Position numbers and translations under genes: made by a program. A DNA stretch of 64,000 nt from Pelagimonas varians (GTDB lineage: Bacteria; Pseudomonadota; Alphaproteobacteria; Rhodobacterales; Rhodobacteraceae). How positions within the stretch are numbered: the stretch's first letter is position 1; each line of letters starts with the position of its first letter. Of the stretch, positions 26,387 to 36,440 are shown in pieces. The notes under the pieces were generated by a model, which saw only the letters and a program-made list of their open reading frames with translations, made no database searches and was not told the DNA's origin. Location: positions 62,001-126,000 of the forward strand of contig NZ_QKMF01000010.1 in NCBI RefSeq assembly GCF_003208435.1. The letters are read 5' to 3'.

Positions 26387-29300
26387 CTAGTCTTTTGCAA
26401 ACTGACCCACCCATTTCCGGACACTGAACACGTCGAAATAGATCGACATCATCGACGGGAAGACCAAAAGCACCAACAGCATCGAGGCCAGCAATCCAAA
26501 GGCCACCGACACAACCATGGGCACCATGGTTTGAACCTGCGGGCTTGTGTCCAAAATCAACGGCACAAGACCTGCCACGGTCGTCGATGTCGACAGCATG
26601 ATCGGCCTGAACCGCGCCCGCACAGCATTCAAAGAGGCCGCGATATAATCATTGCCCACCAGATGGCTTTGAAAGAACGTCAGGAACAAAATCGCATTGT
26701 TCACCACAATCCCCGCAAGCGAGGCAAAGCCGATCAGGCTGGGCATGGACATATCAATACCCAAAGCCCAATGCCCCATAATCGTGCCGATCAAGGCAAA
26801 GGGGATCGACAGCATCACAACAACCGGAAGGGTGTAGGACCGAAACTGGAACGCCAGAACCATATAGACCCCGACCAGCCCCAACATCAAAAGCGACCCC
26901 ATCGAAGATTGGGATTCATTTTGCTCTTGTGTGGCACCGCTGATTGCGACGGCGACGCCGGGAAACTGCGTTGCAAGGGTCGGGGCGATTTCGTCGGAAA
27001 CAACTGCTGAAATTTGCGCGGATGTAATGGTTGCAGTGTCGATTTGCCCGCGAATACGTGCCAATGCACGGCCGTTTTTGCGGGTGATAGTCGGATAACC
27101 CGTCGCCACAGAAATATCCGCAACCAAGGCCAGCGCCACCTGTTTGCCAGCCCCGACAGTCACCGGAAACTGTTCCAGCTGGGTCAGGTTGGCGACAGCG
27201 TCATCCAGTTTGACCCGCACCGCGGTATTGGACTGGGCCGAGCGGAAACTGTCTGTCTCGGCCCCTTCAAAGGCACTGCGGATCTGGCTGGCAAGCCCCT
27301 GCGGGGACAGCCCAACCGAATAGCCGTATTCATTGAGCGCCAGCTGAACTTCTTGTCGGCCTCCGTAGAAATCTTGTGACGCCTCAACCACGTCCGGCCG
27401 TGCGACCAAAGCCGCCAGCATTGCGTTTGAGGCAGCCTCCAGCTCCTCCAAATCGTAGCTGGTCAATTCCACATCCAGATCAAAGCCGCCCGGCCCCATT
27501 TCTGATTGGGTAAACGACGATTGGATCAAGTCGGGAATAGGGCCAGCGGCATCGCGCCAAGCCTTGAGAACCGCCGTCGCGCTGACATTGCGCTTTGAGC
27601 TTTCCAGCAAATCCACAGTGATTGTCGCGGTGTTTGATCCGTTGTCATAGACATCGCTGTTCACCGCATATTGCACCAAAGCCCGTTCCACCAAGGGGGC
27701 TTGATCGACTGTCTTCGGGCTCAGGTCCGCGTCAACCGTATACAGGCCAGCCAAGAGTTGATCCACCGTCGCAACTGTGCGTTCGCGCGCAATGCCAGAG
27801 GTCAGGGAAAACCGCGCGGTGATCGTATCGCCTTCGGTGGCCGGAAAGCCGATCAGTTTGACCGTGCCGGACGCCATCAGCCCAATCGACAAGATCAGCA
27901 CAGCAATCACGGACCCGACCGTCAAATACCGCACGGCAACCAAACGGGTGGCAATTGGCAAAACCACCCCTTCTTTGAAGCGGTCCAGCAGACGTGCGGC
28001 CAGCCGCTCTTCGCCGTCCTTTGGCGTTCCTTTGCCCGCGTGGCTCAGGTGATGCGGCAAGATCAAAAAGCCTTCGATCAACGACAGCGAGAGGGTGATC
28101 AGCAACACAAACGGGATGTATTTCAGCACCTGCCCCATTTGGCCGGTCAAAAACATCAACGGACCAAAGACGCTTGCGGTGGTTAGAAAGGATGAAACAA
28201 CACCTGGCATGACTTCGGCAGTACCTCGGGCAGCGGCTTCGACCGGGCCGACCCTATGGCGCCACTTGTCGATGTTCTCGGCGATGACAATACTGTCGTC
28301 CATGATCAAGCCAACCGCCATCAAAAGCGCCACCAAGGTGATAATATTCACGGTGATGCCCAGCACGCTCATCATGAATAAAGTACCCAGAAAAGACACC
28401 GGCAAAGCGGCAGAAATCCAAAGCGCGTCACGTAAAGAAAAGAACAGCCACATGGTGCCAAACACCAGCACCAGACCGATGGCGATGTTTCCCAAAATCA
28501 GCTGAAGCCGTTCTTGAACGACTTCGGTCATGTTGCTGGTCACATCCAGACTGAAGGGTGCAGGATAGGCGGCACGTTCAGCCTCCAATACTGCACTGAC
28601 CTGTTCAAAGACCCGAATGCTATCGGCGGTCTTGGACTTGGACACAGAAATAATCGCGGCTTGGGCACCGTTGATGAAGGCTTCGACATTTTCGTCGGTA
28701 TCCCGGATTTGCACGGCTGCGAGATCGCGAAGCCGGACAAAACCGCCATCGGCATTTTCCAGAACAATCAGATCTTGCAGTTCGGACACGGTGCGGCGGG
28801 TGTCGGCGTAACGCAGCACGACGCTTTTGTCAGCCAGATCGGCGGTGCCCAAAGGCTGGGCAAGGCTGCGCGATTGAATGGCGTCGATGATGGAAGAGGA
28901 GGACAGACCAAAGCGGTGCAAGGCGGCCTGATCGAACACCACCTGCAATTCGCGGTCGGTGATGCCGGACACGGCTGTTTCCGCGACCCCGTCCAAAGCC
29001 AGCAAACGGTCCGCCAGTTGGTCGCTGTATTCGCCCAAGCCTTGTTTGCCGGTTATTCCCGACACGGCAACCAGCGCCACCATATCGGTGCGCGCTTTGA
29101 TTTCCACAAGCGGTGTTTCCTCGTCGGCGGGTAGATCGTTGACACCCGAAACGCCCGAAAAGACATCATTGAAAAACTGGATGATGTCTCCGCCTTCTTC
29201 CAGCTCGGCTGTGACGGAGGCGCGGCCATCCATCGACAGGCAGGTCTGTTCGGTCAGGCCGGTGATGCCGGTCAGGGCGTTTTCAAGTGGAACGCAAATG

Positions 29301-29479
29301 TCTTCGTCCACATCGCGGGCCGAGGCCCCCGGATAGGCCACCGTAACCCCGACGGTCGAGGCCGCAAATTCAGGAAAGGTTTCGCGTTCAATCTTGTTGA
29401 TGACAAAAACGCCAAGAATGCAGATGATCACCATCAGCAGATTGGCAGCCACAGGGTGGCGGACAAAATAATTGATCAT
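26387..29479 (-). CDS. RND efflux transporter, AcrB/MexF type
   Basis: Proton-driven inner-membrane pump of about 1030 residues. MINYFVRHPVAANLLMVII is the first TM helix; the second block of five TM helices lies near 340-540 and the last near 860-1020, with two large periplasmic loops between. TM4 holds the family's acidic region (LLMAVGLIMDDSIVIAENI). ATG 29479 is preferred to an upstream in-frame codon at 29509 because it begins right at the conserved N-terminus, one base after the adaptor stop, with AAGG before it. Substrate unknown; the sequence resembles the HAE-type group rather than heavy-metal CusA. Confidence 0.92.
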   Translation of the reverse strand: MINYFVRHPVAANLLMVIICILGVFVINKIERETFPEFAASTVGVTVAYPGASARDVDEDICVPLENALTGITGLTEQTCLSMDGRASVTAELEEGGDIIQFFNDVFSGVSGVNDLPADEETPLVEIKARTDMVALVAVSGITGKQGLGEYSDQLADRLLALDGVAETAVSGITDRELQVVFDQAALHRFGLSSSSIIDAIQSRSLAQPLGTADLADKSVVLRYADTRRTVSELQDLIVLENADGGFVRLRDLAAVQIRDTDENVEAFINGAQAAIISVSKSKTADSIRVFEQVSAVLEAERAAYPAPFSLDVTSNMTEVVQERLQLILGNIAIGLVLVFGTMWLFFSLRDALWISAALPVSFLGTLFMMSVLGITVNIITLVALLMAVGLIMDDSIVIAENIDKWRHRVGPVEAAARGTAEVMPGVVSSFLTTASVFGPLMFLTGQMGQVLKYIPFVLLITLSLSLIEGFLILPHHLSHAGKGTPKDGEERLAARLLDRFKEGVVLPIATRLVAVRYLTVGSVIAVLILSIGLMASGTVKLIGFPATEGDTITARFSLTSGIARERTVATVDQLLAGLYTVDADLSPKTVDQAPLVERALVQYAVNSDVYDNGSNTATITVDLLESSKRNVSATAVLKAWRDAAGPIPDLIQSSFTQSEMGPGGFDLDVELTSYDLEELEAASNAMLAALVARPDVVEASQDFYGGRQEVQLALNEYGYSVGLSPQGLASQIRSAFEGAETDSFRSAQSNTAVRVKLDDAVANLTQLEQFPVTVGAGKQVALALVADISVATGYPTITRKNGRALARIRGQIDTATITSAQISAVVSDEIAPTLATQFPGVAVAISGATQEQNESQSSMGSLLMLGLVGVYMVLAFQFRSYTLPVVVMLSIPFALIGTIMGHWALGIDMSMPSLIGFASLAGIVVNNAILFLTFFQSHLVGNDYIAASLNAVRARFRPIMLSTSTTVAGLVPLILDTSPQVQTMVPMVVSVAFGLLASMLLVLLVFPSMMSIYFDVFSVRKWVGQFAKD

Positions 29480-29480
29480 G

Positions 29481-30830
29481 TCAGTTGCCTTGCTGCGGGG
29501 CAGAGACATCTACCGGCGTCAGCTTTAACCCCGGAACCGGCGGGCGCGGTGTGCCCAGCACCAGTCTTTCATCTCCGGTCAGGCCTTCGGTCACCAAAAC
29601 ATCCCCATCCACCACCTGTCCGGTTTTGACATCTTTCATCACCAGACGATCTTGCGCATCCGCCAGATATACAAAGGTTTGTCCACTGTCTGACAGATGA
29701 ACGGCATGGCGCGGAATAGCGATGACTTCGTGTCGCGGCTCGGCGGATAAAACCACACTGACAAAGGTTCCGACATGCAGCGGCGGGCGTTGTTGATCCA
29801 TTGCGATCTTGAGCGGGTCTGCGACACGCACAACAATGCCCATAGCGCCGGTTTCACTGTCCATCGTCCCGCGCAAGCGCACAATCTCGGCCGGCCAAGA
29901 CGCAGAATAATCCGCCCCGTTCAACTGCACCTTCGCCGTCACCCCGAATTGCTTCGTAATGTCGGTGAACTGGCTGGTCTCGATTGCCTGCCCCGACAAA
30001 AACGCCACATCAAAGCCGTCGAAAACCAAGCTGGCAAAAGCGGCGGGCTGGATTTCCGCCACAACTTCGGCGGCATCTGTTCCTTCGAGGGTGATCAAGC
30101 TGTCGCCGGTGCGGACAAACTGCCCCAATTCAGCGCTGATCGATGCAACCCGCCCCCGAAACGGCGCGGACACCTGGGTTTTTTCGAGCAGGCGTTCGAC
30201 TTCTTGGAATTCAGCCCGACGCACGGCCAGAGTCGCCGCCGCCGATGCTCGCTGCGCCGGATAAAGCGCAATCGTGTTGTTCAAGGACGCAACCGAGGTT
30301 TCCTGCGCCAACAGCGTTTTTTGCGCCGTGTCCACCGCAGCCCGCGTTCCAGTTCCGCGGTCCAACAGGGATTGCACGCGGTCGTATTCGGCTTGGGCCA
30401 CTTCCAGAATACGAGTGTCATATTCCAACAAAGCTTTGGAATTGATTTCCTGCCGGTCCAGCTCGGCCAGTTGCGCCGTCGCGCTTTCGATGTTTGCCTC
30501 CGATTTGCGGCGTGACAATTCGTAATCGGTGCGATCCACCGCAAAGAGGCTTTGCCCCTCTTCGACAATGCTGCCGACATCAAGGCCCGCCGGTTCAACC
30601 ACCACGCGCCCTTCCACTTCGGAAATCGCCGACCAGCTTTTGGCAGCTTCGACGCGGCCATATCCAACGGCTGTGCTGGTAATTTTGCGCGGAGCAACAT
30701 TTTGCACACGAACCACAACCGCCGTTTCCGGCAAAGGTGCAACCTCAGGCTCGGGGCGTGTGGTCATCCAGTTGAAGCCCAGAAGACCCAACACAACAGG
30801 CGGGATAAAAAGCAGGGGGCGCAGGTTCAT
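29481..30830 (-). CDS. RND periplasmic adaptor subunit
   Basis: A 449-residue membrane fusion protein with an N-terminal membrane segment (LLFIPPVVLGLLGFNWM), a lipoyl-like half-motif (EEGQSLFAVDRTDYELS), a long coiled-coil hairpin (about 110-200) and beta-barrel and membrane-proximal domains. It precedes the RND pump and together they form a two-gene efflux operon; the outer-membrane channel must be encoded elsewhere. Confidence 0.9.
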   Translation of the reverse strand: MNLRPLLFIPPVVLGLLGFNWMTTRPEPEVAPLPETAVVVRVQNVAPRKITSTAVGYGRVEAAKSWSAISEVEGRVVVEPAGLDVGSIVEEGQSLFAVDRTDYELSRRKSEANIESATAQLAELDRQEINSKALLEYDTRILEVAQAEYDRVQSLLDRGTGTRAAVDTAQKTLLAQETSVASLNNTIALYPAQRASAAATLAVRRAEFQEVERLLEKTQVSAPFRGRVASISAELGQFVRTGDSLITLEGTDAAEVVAEIQPAAFASLVFDGFDVAFLSGQAIETSQFTDITKQFGVTAKVQLNGADYSASWPAEIVRLRGTMDSETGAMGIVVRVADPLKIAMDQQRPPLHVGTFVSVVLSAEPRHEVIAIPRHAVHLSDSGQTFVYLADAQDRLVMKDVKTGQVVDGDVLVTEGLTGDERLVLGTPRPPVPGLKLTPVDVSAPQQGN

Positions 30831-31001
30831 AATGTACTCACAATCGACTGTGAAAAGGTAGGGCCGGCATAGGGGGCGTTATTGCTTAAACGGCCCCCAA
30901 ATAATTTCCGTCGAAATATGCCTACCAAGTCGACCTGCCCTGCGAAAGACCGGAGCGCCCCAGCGCCTGTGGCATTCCGGCCCAACCTTCGTCGAAACGC
31001 G

Positions 31002-32201
31002 CTAAGCCGATGTCAATGCTGCGGCTACCCCGCGAATTTCGGCCAGGCCCCGCAGCCGCCCGATGTAGGGATAACCGGGTTGTACCGGACGCTTGAAATC
31101 ATCGGCGATTTTGTGACCATGGTCAGGCCGCATCGGAATCTGGCAAACCTTTTCACCTGCGTCCTTGCGGCGGGCCTCTTCTTCGACAATCGCAGCGATC
31201 AAAGCCACCATATCGGTCGAGCCGGTCAAATGCGCCGCCTCATGGAACGAGGTCGGAACCGCACTGGAATCGCGGTGTACGTTGCGCAGATGCACAAAAT
31301 GCACGTGTTTTCCCAAGCGGCGCATCATCCCCGGCAGATCATTGTCGGCCCGTGCGCCCAGTGATCCGCTACACAGCGTTATACCATTGGCCGGGCTGTC
31401 AACGGCTTGAACCAGCTCCAGATAGTCTTGCTCTGTCGACATGATGCGCGGCAGTCCCAGCAATGGAAACGGCGGATCATCGGGATGGCAACACAGCCGC
31501 ATCCCAAGGCTTTCGGCCAGCGGCACCACTTCGGCCAAAAAGGCGTATTGATGCGATTTGAGCTGCTCTGCCCCCATGTCATTATATCGGGCCAGATAGC
31601 CGCGCAGATCGTCCAGTGTCAGCTGCTGGTTTGCGCCCGGCAATCCCTGAACAACATTTTGCGTCAACGCTTGTTTTTGCGTCTCTGTCAGCGTGGCAAA
31701 CCGGGCTTTGGCTTGCGCTTGCACTGCGGCGGGCAAATCATCCTTGGCCCCGCTCCGTTGCAAAATACACAGGTCAAAGACGGCGAAGTCGATCAGATCA
31801 AAGCGCATGCAGGTGGCCCCATCGGCCAGTTCCCAATCCAGATCGGTGCGCGACCAATCCAAGACCGGCATGAAGTTGTAACACACCACTTCGATGCCAG
31901 CCGCCGCCAGATTTTTGAGACTGGTTTTATAGGTTTCAAGATGGGCACGCCAATCGCCGGTCTGGGTTTTGATGTCTTCGGACACCGGCAGGCTTTCCAC
32001 CACATCCCAAGTCAGCCCCGACGGCGTTCCGTCAAGCCGCGTTTCAATCTCGGCCTTGCGTTTGGCAATCTCTTCGCGGGTCCAAACTGCGCCATTGTCG
32101 ATATGATGCAGGGCCGACACAACGCCGCTGGCCCCTGCCTGCTCTATTTCTTGAACCGAGACCATGTCATTCGGGCCGAACCAACGCCATGTTTCTTTCA
32201 T
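31002..32201 (-). CDS. uxuA: Mannonate dehydratase
   Basis: UxuA removes water from D-mannonate to give 2-keto-3-deoxygluconate in glucuronate catabolism. The 399-residue TIM-barrel protein begins with METWRWFGPND-type residues (KETWRWFGPNDMVS) and contains LRLCCHPDDPPFPLLGLPRI-like and FVHLRNV segments that carry the family's metal-binding His, Cys and Asp positions. ATG 32201 overlaps the upstream gntR stop by four bases. No uxuB, uxaC or kdgK is adjacent, so the remaining steps lie elsewhere. Confidence 0.95.
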   Translation of the reverse strand: MKETWRWFGPNDMVSVQEIEQAGASGVVSALHHIDNGAVWTREEIAKRKAEIETRLDGTPSGLTWDVVESLPVSEDIKTQTGDWRAHLETYKTSLKNLAAAGIEVVCYNFMPVLDWSRTDLDWELADGATCMRFDLIDFAVFDLCILQRSGAKDDLPAAVQAQAKARFATLTETQKQALTQNVVQGLPGANQQLTLDDLRGYLARYNDMGAEQLKSHQYAFLAEVVPLAESLGMRLCCHPDDPPFPLLGLPRIMSTEQDYLELVQAVDSPANGITLCSGSLGARADNDLPGMMRRLGKHVHFVHLRNVHRDSSAVPTSFHEAAHLTGSTDMVALIAAIVEEEARRKDAGEKVCQIPMRPDHGHKIADDFKRPVQPGYPYIGRLRGLAEIRGVAAALTSA

Positions 32202-32929
32202 TGCTTTATCTCCAATTTCTGCGGCGCGCGGGTTGCACCGCTGGCCAGATCAGCCGACTTTTCAAAGGCCGAGTTTATGTGTGTGTTGATCAAGGCCTGT
32301 GCCAATTCGACATCGCGCGACTTGATTGCATCGATGATCAACAGATGTTCCTGAAAGGCCGCGTTGATCCGGTTGGGCACATGCCCCGTCAACAAAATTC
32401 GCGCGCGATCCGTATGCGCCTTGACGGAATGGGCCAACCGCCACGCGGATGGCAGTTCTGCCAGATTGGCCATTTCGGCGTGAAAATCCTCATCTGCACG
32501 GAAAAACGCGATGTGATCGCCGTGTTCCAAAGCCACGCGTTGCAGCGCCACAATGCTATCGAGCGGGCGCAAATCCACCGCGCCATCACAAAGCAACCGC
32601 ACCACTTCGCGTTCCAGCGCGCGGCGTACGATGATGCCTTCACGCACCCGCGCCTCGTCAATCTTTGATACCACGGTGCCGACTTTGCTGCGGGTTTCAA
32701 TAAGCCCGTCTTCGATCAACCGTTGATAGGCCTCGCGAACCGGTGTCCTGCTGACATCGAACCATGACGCAAGATCGGTTTCATTGATGGCTGCGCCGGG
32801 TTCCAGATCTTCTTGGATGATGCCAAGCCGGATCATATCATAGATCTGAACACCCATGGGGCGGGATCGGTCGATGCCTTTGGCAAGACCTTGCGCCATG
32901 GACGGGTGGGATTTTTCTGCACTCTTCAT
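32198..32929 (-). CDS. GntR-family regulator (FCD type), probably of uxuA
   Basis: A 243-residue regulator with an N-terminal winged helix-turn-helix (INETDLASWFDVSRTPVREA, about 55-75) and a C-terminal FCD ligand domain. In this family the effector is often a sugar acid; by operon position D-mannonate or a uronate product is likely. The frame is open to 32953 but that codon is TTG; ATG 32929 fits better, though no clear ribosome site is visible. The gene overlaps uxuA by ATGA, and a palindrome upstream suggests autoregulation. Confidence 0.88.
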   Translation of the reverse strand: MKSAEKSHPSMAQGLAKGIDRSRPMGVQIYDMIRLGIIQEDLEPGAAINETDLASWFDVSRTPVREAYQRLIEDGLIETRSKVGTVVSKIDEARVREGIIVRRALEREVVRLLCDGAVDLRPLDSIVALQRVALEHGDHIAFFRADEDFHAEMANLAELPSAWRLAHSVKAHTDRARILLTGHVPNRINAAFQEHLLIIDAIKSRDVELAQALINTHINSAFEKSADLASGATRAPQKLEIKQ

Positions 32930-32958
32930 GCTAAGTGCACATAACGTATTCAAGTCGA

Positions 32959-32970
32959 CATGTATACATG
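32959..32970. promoter_or_regulatory. GntR-type operator candidate upstream of gntR-uxuA
   Basis: Positions 32959-32970 read CATGTATACATG, a perfect 12-bp palindrome whose core TGTATACA fits GntR/FadR-subfamily operators. It lies 30 bp upstream of the gntR start, a fitting place for autoregulation of the gntR-uxuA pair. The assignment is inferred. Confidence 0.6.
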
Positions 32971-33065
32971 AGTAATCTCAAAAGCTAAGCTCCAAATCAT
33001 CCCTGCATCCTGAACGGTCCAAGGCAACAGTGGTCAGATGGGCACCGCTCGGATAGACAGGTCAG

Positions 33066-33722
33066 ATGATATATCCCAAAGCAATTGTTTTCGATCTGGA
33101 TGGCACGCTGATTCACAGCGCCCCTGACCTGCACGCTGCGGCCAATGTTGGGCTGGCTTCGGTCGGACGGCCGCCGTTGGGCTTGCCTCTTGTGACCTCG
33201 TTTATCGGCAACGGAGTCGAAACATTGATCACCCGTTGCCTGACGGCTACGGGCGGCCATGACACTGCGCTTCTCGAAAAAGCGCTTGCTGCATTTCACA
33301 CTGACTACGATCAGAACATGACGACACTCACCCGGCCCTATGCCGGTGTTGTCGCCGCACTGAACTCCTTTCGAACCTTGCAAATCCCACTTGGAATTTG
33401 CACAAACAAGCCAATGAGACCAGCGTTGGATATCTGCAAGGCCCTTGATTTAGAACAGTTCTTCGACATCATCCAAGGGGCCGTGACCACCTTGCCCAAG
33501 AAACCGGATCCGGCACCTTTGCTGCATTGCATCTCGGCGCTTGGCCAGTCCCCGCAAGACGTCATTTATGTCGGCGACAGCACCGTGGATTACCGCACCG
33601 CAAAAAACGCCGGTGTTGCCTTTCACTTGTTTTGCGAAGGGTATTTAAACGGCCCTATGCCTGACCTGCCCTCCAATCAGTGTTTCAGCGATTGGGAACA
33701 GCACGGGCTTTTGACCATCTGA
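33066..33722 (+). CDS. HAD-superfamily phosphatase, phosphoglycolate phosphatase-like
   Basis: A 218-residue HAD hydrolase. Motif I VFDLDGTLIHS places the nucleophile at Asp10 and the acid/base at Asp12; a C-terminal motif IYVGDSTVDYRTAKNA binds Mg. The helical cap between them (about 20-90) is the Gph/PGP type. It would dephosphorylate phosphoglycolate or another small phosphoester. It lies 72 bp before the PhnD-type transporter on the same strand, so a link to uptake of a phosphonate or phosphoester is possible but unproven. Confidence 0.85.
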   Translation: MIYPKAIVFDLDGTLIHSAPDLHAAANVGLASVGRPPLGLPLVTSFIGNGVETLITRCLTATGGHDTALLEKALAAFHTDYDQNMTTLTRPYAGVVAALNSFRTLQIPLGICTNKPMRPALDICKALDLEQFFDIIQGAVTTLPKKPDPAPLLHCISALGQSPQDVIYVGDSTVDYRTAKNAGVAFHLFCEGYLNGPMPDLPSNQCFSDWEQHGLLTI

Positions 33723-33794
33723 CCAATTGATAAAAAAACTCCTTTGTAAAAATCTGTCTTCCCGTTAGCGTTCAAACCTTGGGAGGAGTTTCTA

Positions 33795-34769
33795 ATGAAA
33801 ATAGTTCGTACACTTTTGTCAGGTGCAGCATTTACATTTGCACTGACAATGGCCGGTCCAGCCGCCGCCGAAGACTGCCCGCGCGGTGATCTGGATAAGC
33901 GATATTGCGATGCCAACGGTGACTTGGTCGCTGACACACCCACGGATCCGGCAGATCAGGTTGATCCCGATACCCTTGTTTTTGCCTATACACCGGTCGA
34001 AGATCCGGCTGTTTATAAAACCGCATGGGCTGATTTTCTGACCCATCTGGAAAAAGAAACCGGAAAATCGGTTATTTTCTTTCCGGTCCAAAGCAATGCC
34101 GCCCAGATCGAGGCGATGCGCTCTGGCCGCTTGCATATTGCGGGTTTCAACACCGGATCAAACCCGCTGGCCGTCAATTGCGCCGGCTTTAACCCCTTTA
34201 CCATCATGGCCTCCGCTGACGGCAATTTCGGCTATGAAATGGAAATTATCACCTTTCCCGGCTCCGGCATCGAAAAGGTCGAAGACATCAAGGGCAAGCA
34301 GCTTGCCTTTACCTCTCCGACCTCGAATTCGGGCTTCAAAGCGCCGAGCGCGATCTTGAAAGGTGATTTCGACATGCTCCCCGACCGTGATTTCGAACCG
34401 GTCTATTCAGGCAAGCATGACAACTCGATCCTTGGCGTCGCCAACAAAGACTACATGGCGGCCTCAATCGCCAATTCGGTCAAAGCGCGGATGCTAAGCC
34501 GCGATGTCATCACCGAAGATCAGGTTCTTACTATCTACAAATCCCAAACCTTCCCGACCACGGGCTTTGGCACGGCGCACAACCTGACCCCCGAGCTGAA
34601 GGAAAAAATCCGCGGTGCGTTCTTCAATTTCGAATGGGAAGGCACGTCGCTGCAGGCCGAGTTTGAAAAATCGAACGAAGGTCAGTTTCTGGAAATGACC
34701 TATCAGGAATTCTGGGAGGTTATCCGCAAGATTGATACCGCCAACGGCGTTAGCTACGCCTGCGAGTAA
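33795..34769 (+). CDS. phnD: Phosphonate-type ABC transporter substrate-binding protein
   Basis: Periplasmic protein of 324 residues with a clear signal peptide (LLSGAAFTFALTMAGPAAA). The mature domain has the PhnD/PtxB pattern: QIEAMRSGRLHIAGFNTGS and AFTSPTSNSGFKAPSAIL, where Ser/Thr residues bind phosphonate, phosphate or phosphite in known members. GGGAGGAG precedes ATG 33795. It starts a phnD-phnC-phnE-phnE operon. No C-P lyase or phosphite dehydrogenase gene is present, so the actual ligand is uncertain. I see no convincing Pho box. Confidence 0.9.
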   Translation: MKIVRTLLSGAAFTFALTMAGPAAAEDCPRGDLDKRYCDANGDLVADTPTDPADQVDPDTLVFAYTPVEDPAVYKTAWADFLTHLEKETGKSVIFFPVQSNAAQIEAMRSGRLHIAGFNTGSNPLAVNCAGFNPFTIMASADGNFGYEMEIITFPGSGIEKVEDIKGKQLAFTSPTSNSGFKAPSAILKGDFDMLPDRDFEPVYSGKHDNSILGVANKDYMAASIANSVKARMLSRDVITEDQVLTIYKSQTFPTTGFGTAHNLTPELKEKIRGAFFNFEWEGTSLQAEFEKSNEGQFLEMTYQEFWEVIRKIDTANGVSYACE

Positions 34770-34778
34770 TCCTTGATC

Positions 34779-34799
34779 GGGCGGGCACATTGCCCGCCC
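34779..34799 (+). terminator. Hairpin between phnD and phnC
   Basis: GGGCGGGCA (34779-34787) pairs perfectly with TGCCCGCCC (34791-34799) around a 3-nt loop, 9 bp after the phnD stop. The following bases hold only three Ts. Such hairpins after a binding-protein gene usually trim or attenuate the message so that the binding protein is made in excess over the membrane parts. Confidence 0.7.
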
Positions 34800-34848
34800 T
34801 TTCCAACAAAAAGCATTTAGCGAAAATTTTTGGGGCGGGGGGGCGATC

Positions 34849-35634
34849 ATGCTGCGGCTTGATAAGCTTGTGAAGACTTATAAAACCGGTGACCAGGCCT
34901 TGAAGGCTGTGGAACTGGAGGTGCCAGAAGGTCAGGTTTTGGCACTGATTGGACCATCGGGGGCCGGAAAATCCACCCTAATCCGCTGCATCAACCGGCT
35001 GGTCGAACCCACGTCGGGGAAGGTGTATTTGGGCGATGTCGAACTGACGGGCTTGTCGTCAGGGGCGCTGCGCCGCGAACGCCGCCGGATGGGGATGATT
35101 TTTCAGGAATACGCCTTGGTCGAACGGCTGACAGTGATGGAAAACGTGCTGTCAGGCCGTTTGGGCTATGTCGGGTTCTGGCGCAGTTTTCTGCGCCGTT
35201 TTCCGCAATCGGACGTCGACGAAGCCTTTCGCCTGCTGGACCGCGTCGGGCTGGCGCATATGGCCGACAAACGCGCCGATGAACTGTCTGGCGGACAACG
35301 GCAGCGTGTTGGCATTTGCCGCGCGCTGATCCAAAATCCGGCGCTTTTGCTGGTGGATGAACCCACCGCCTCGCTTGATCCGAAAACCTCGCGGCAGATT
35401 ATGCGCCTGATCTGCGAGCTGTGTCAGGAACGCGGCCTTGCGGCGATTATCAACATCCATGACGTGGCATTGGCCCAGATGTTTGTTCAGCGCGTCATCG
35501 GTCTCAGGTTCGGTGCCATTGAATTCGACGGACCACCAGATGGGCTGACGCCCGAGGTGCTCACAACTATTTACGGCGAGGAAGATTGGGAAGCGACTAT
35601 TGAGGCGGTCGAAGACGAAGAGGCCAGCGCATGA
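34849..35634 (+). CDS. phnC: Phosphonate ABC transporter ATPase
   Basis: A 261-residue ATPase with Walker [10 protein letters not shown] (about 36-44), signature LSGGQRQR, Walker [13 protein letters not shown] and H-loop IINIHDVAL, all canonical. The sequence and length fit PhnC. A G-rich ribosome site precedes ATG 34849 and the stop overlaps the first permease by ATGA. Confidence 0.92.
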   Translation: MLRLDKLVKTYKTGDQALKAVELEVPEGQVLALIGPSGAGKSTLIRCINRLVEPTSGKVYLGDVELTGLSSGALRRERRRMGMIFQEYALVERLTVMENVLSGRLGYVGFWRSFLRRFPQSDVDEAFRLLDRVGLAHMADKRADELSGGQRQRVGICRALIQNPALLLVDEPTASLDPKTSRQIMRLICELCQERGLAAIINIHDVALAQMFVQRVIGLRFGAIEFDGPPDGLTPEVLTTIYGEEDWEATIEAVEDEEASA

Positions 35635-36440
35635 GCGATGTAAACGCACGGATTGGCAAACCCTGGCGAAAACCGCCGCTGGTGCAACGGCGCTGGCTGC
35701 GCGTGCTGCTGCTGGTAGGGTTCATCGCCTATTTGATCGCCGCCTTTTTAACAATCGAGGTCAACTGGTCTCGCGTCTATGCCGGACTTGAACGCGGTCA
35801 GAAATTCGTTCTGGCCTTTGCCAATCCCGATTTCACATCGCGGTCCAGCGACATCTGGGAAGGCATGTTGGAAAGCATCATTATGACTGTTGCGGCATCG
35901 GTTGTCGGCATCGGCATTTCAATCCCGATCGCACTGGGTGCTGCGCGCAATGTGGCCCCCCTGCCCGTCTATCTGATCTGCCGCGCCATCATCGCCATCA
36001 GCCGCGCATTGCAGGAAATCATCGTCGCGATCTTGCTTGTTGCGATCTTCGGCTTTGGCCCCTTGGCCGGTTTCCTGACGCTCAGCTTTGCCACCATCGG
36101 CTTTTTGTCCAAGCTGCTGGCAGAAGACATTGAAAGCATGGACCGCGTCCAAGCCGAGGCGATCAAAGCCTCTGGTGCGCGTTGGACGCAATGGATCAAT
36201 TACGGGGTGCAACCGCAGGTCATGCCCCGTCTGATCGGCCTCAGCATGTACCGGCTCGATATCAATTTCCGCGAAAGCGCCATTTTGGGGCTGGTTGGTG
36301 CGGGCGGTATCGGAGCGACGCTGAACACTGCCTTTGACCGCTATGAATACGACACGGCGGCGGCGATTTTACTGATCATCATCGTGATTGTCATGGCACT
36401 GGAATACCTGTCCGGCGTCATCCGTGCGAGGGTCCAATAA
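35631..36440 (+). CDS. phnE: Phosphonate ABC transporter permease
   Basis: A 269-residue permease with about six TM segments. The ATPase-docking EAA loop is [19 protein letters not shown], and [20 protein letters not shown] is typical of the PhnE end. It overlaps phnC by ATGA and its stop TAA abuts the next permease at 36440. Confidence 0.92.
   Translation: MSDVNARIGKPWRKPPLVQRRWLRVLLLVGFIAYLIAAFLTIEVNWSRVYAGLERGQKFVLAFANPDFTSRSSDIWEGMLESIIMTVAASVVGIGISIPIALGAARNVAPLPVYLICRAIIAISRALQEIIVAILLVAIFGFGPLAGFLTLSFATIGFLSKLLAEDIESMDRVQAEAIKASGARWTQWINYGVQPQVMPRLIGLSMYRLDINFRESAILGLVGAGGIGATLNTAFDRYEYDTAAAILLIIIVIVMALEYLSGVIRARVQ

Noticed and set aside
33722-33795. Pho box upstream of phnD
   Set aside because: I looked for tandem CTGTCAT-like repeats and found none convincing.
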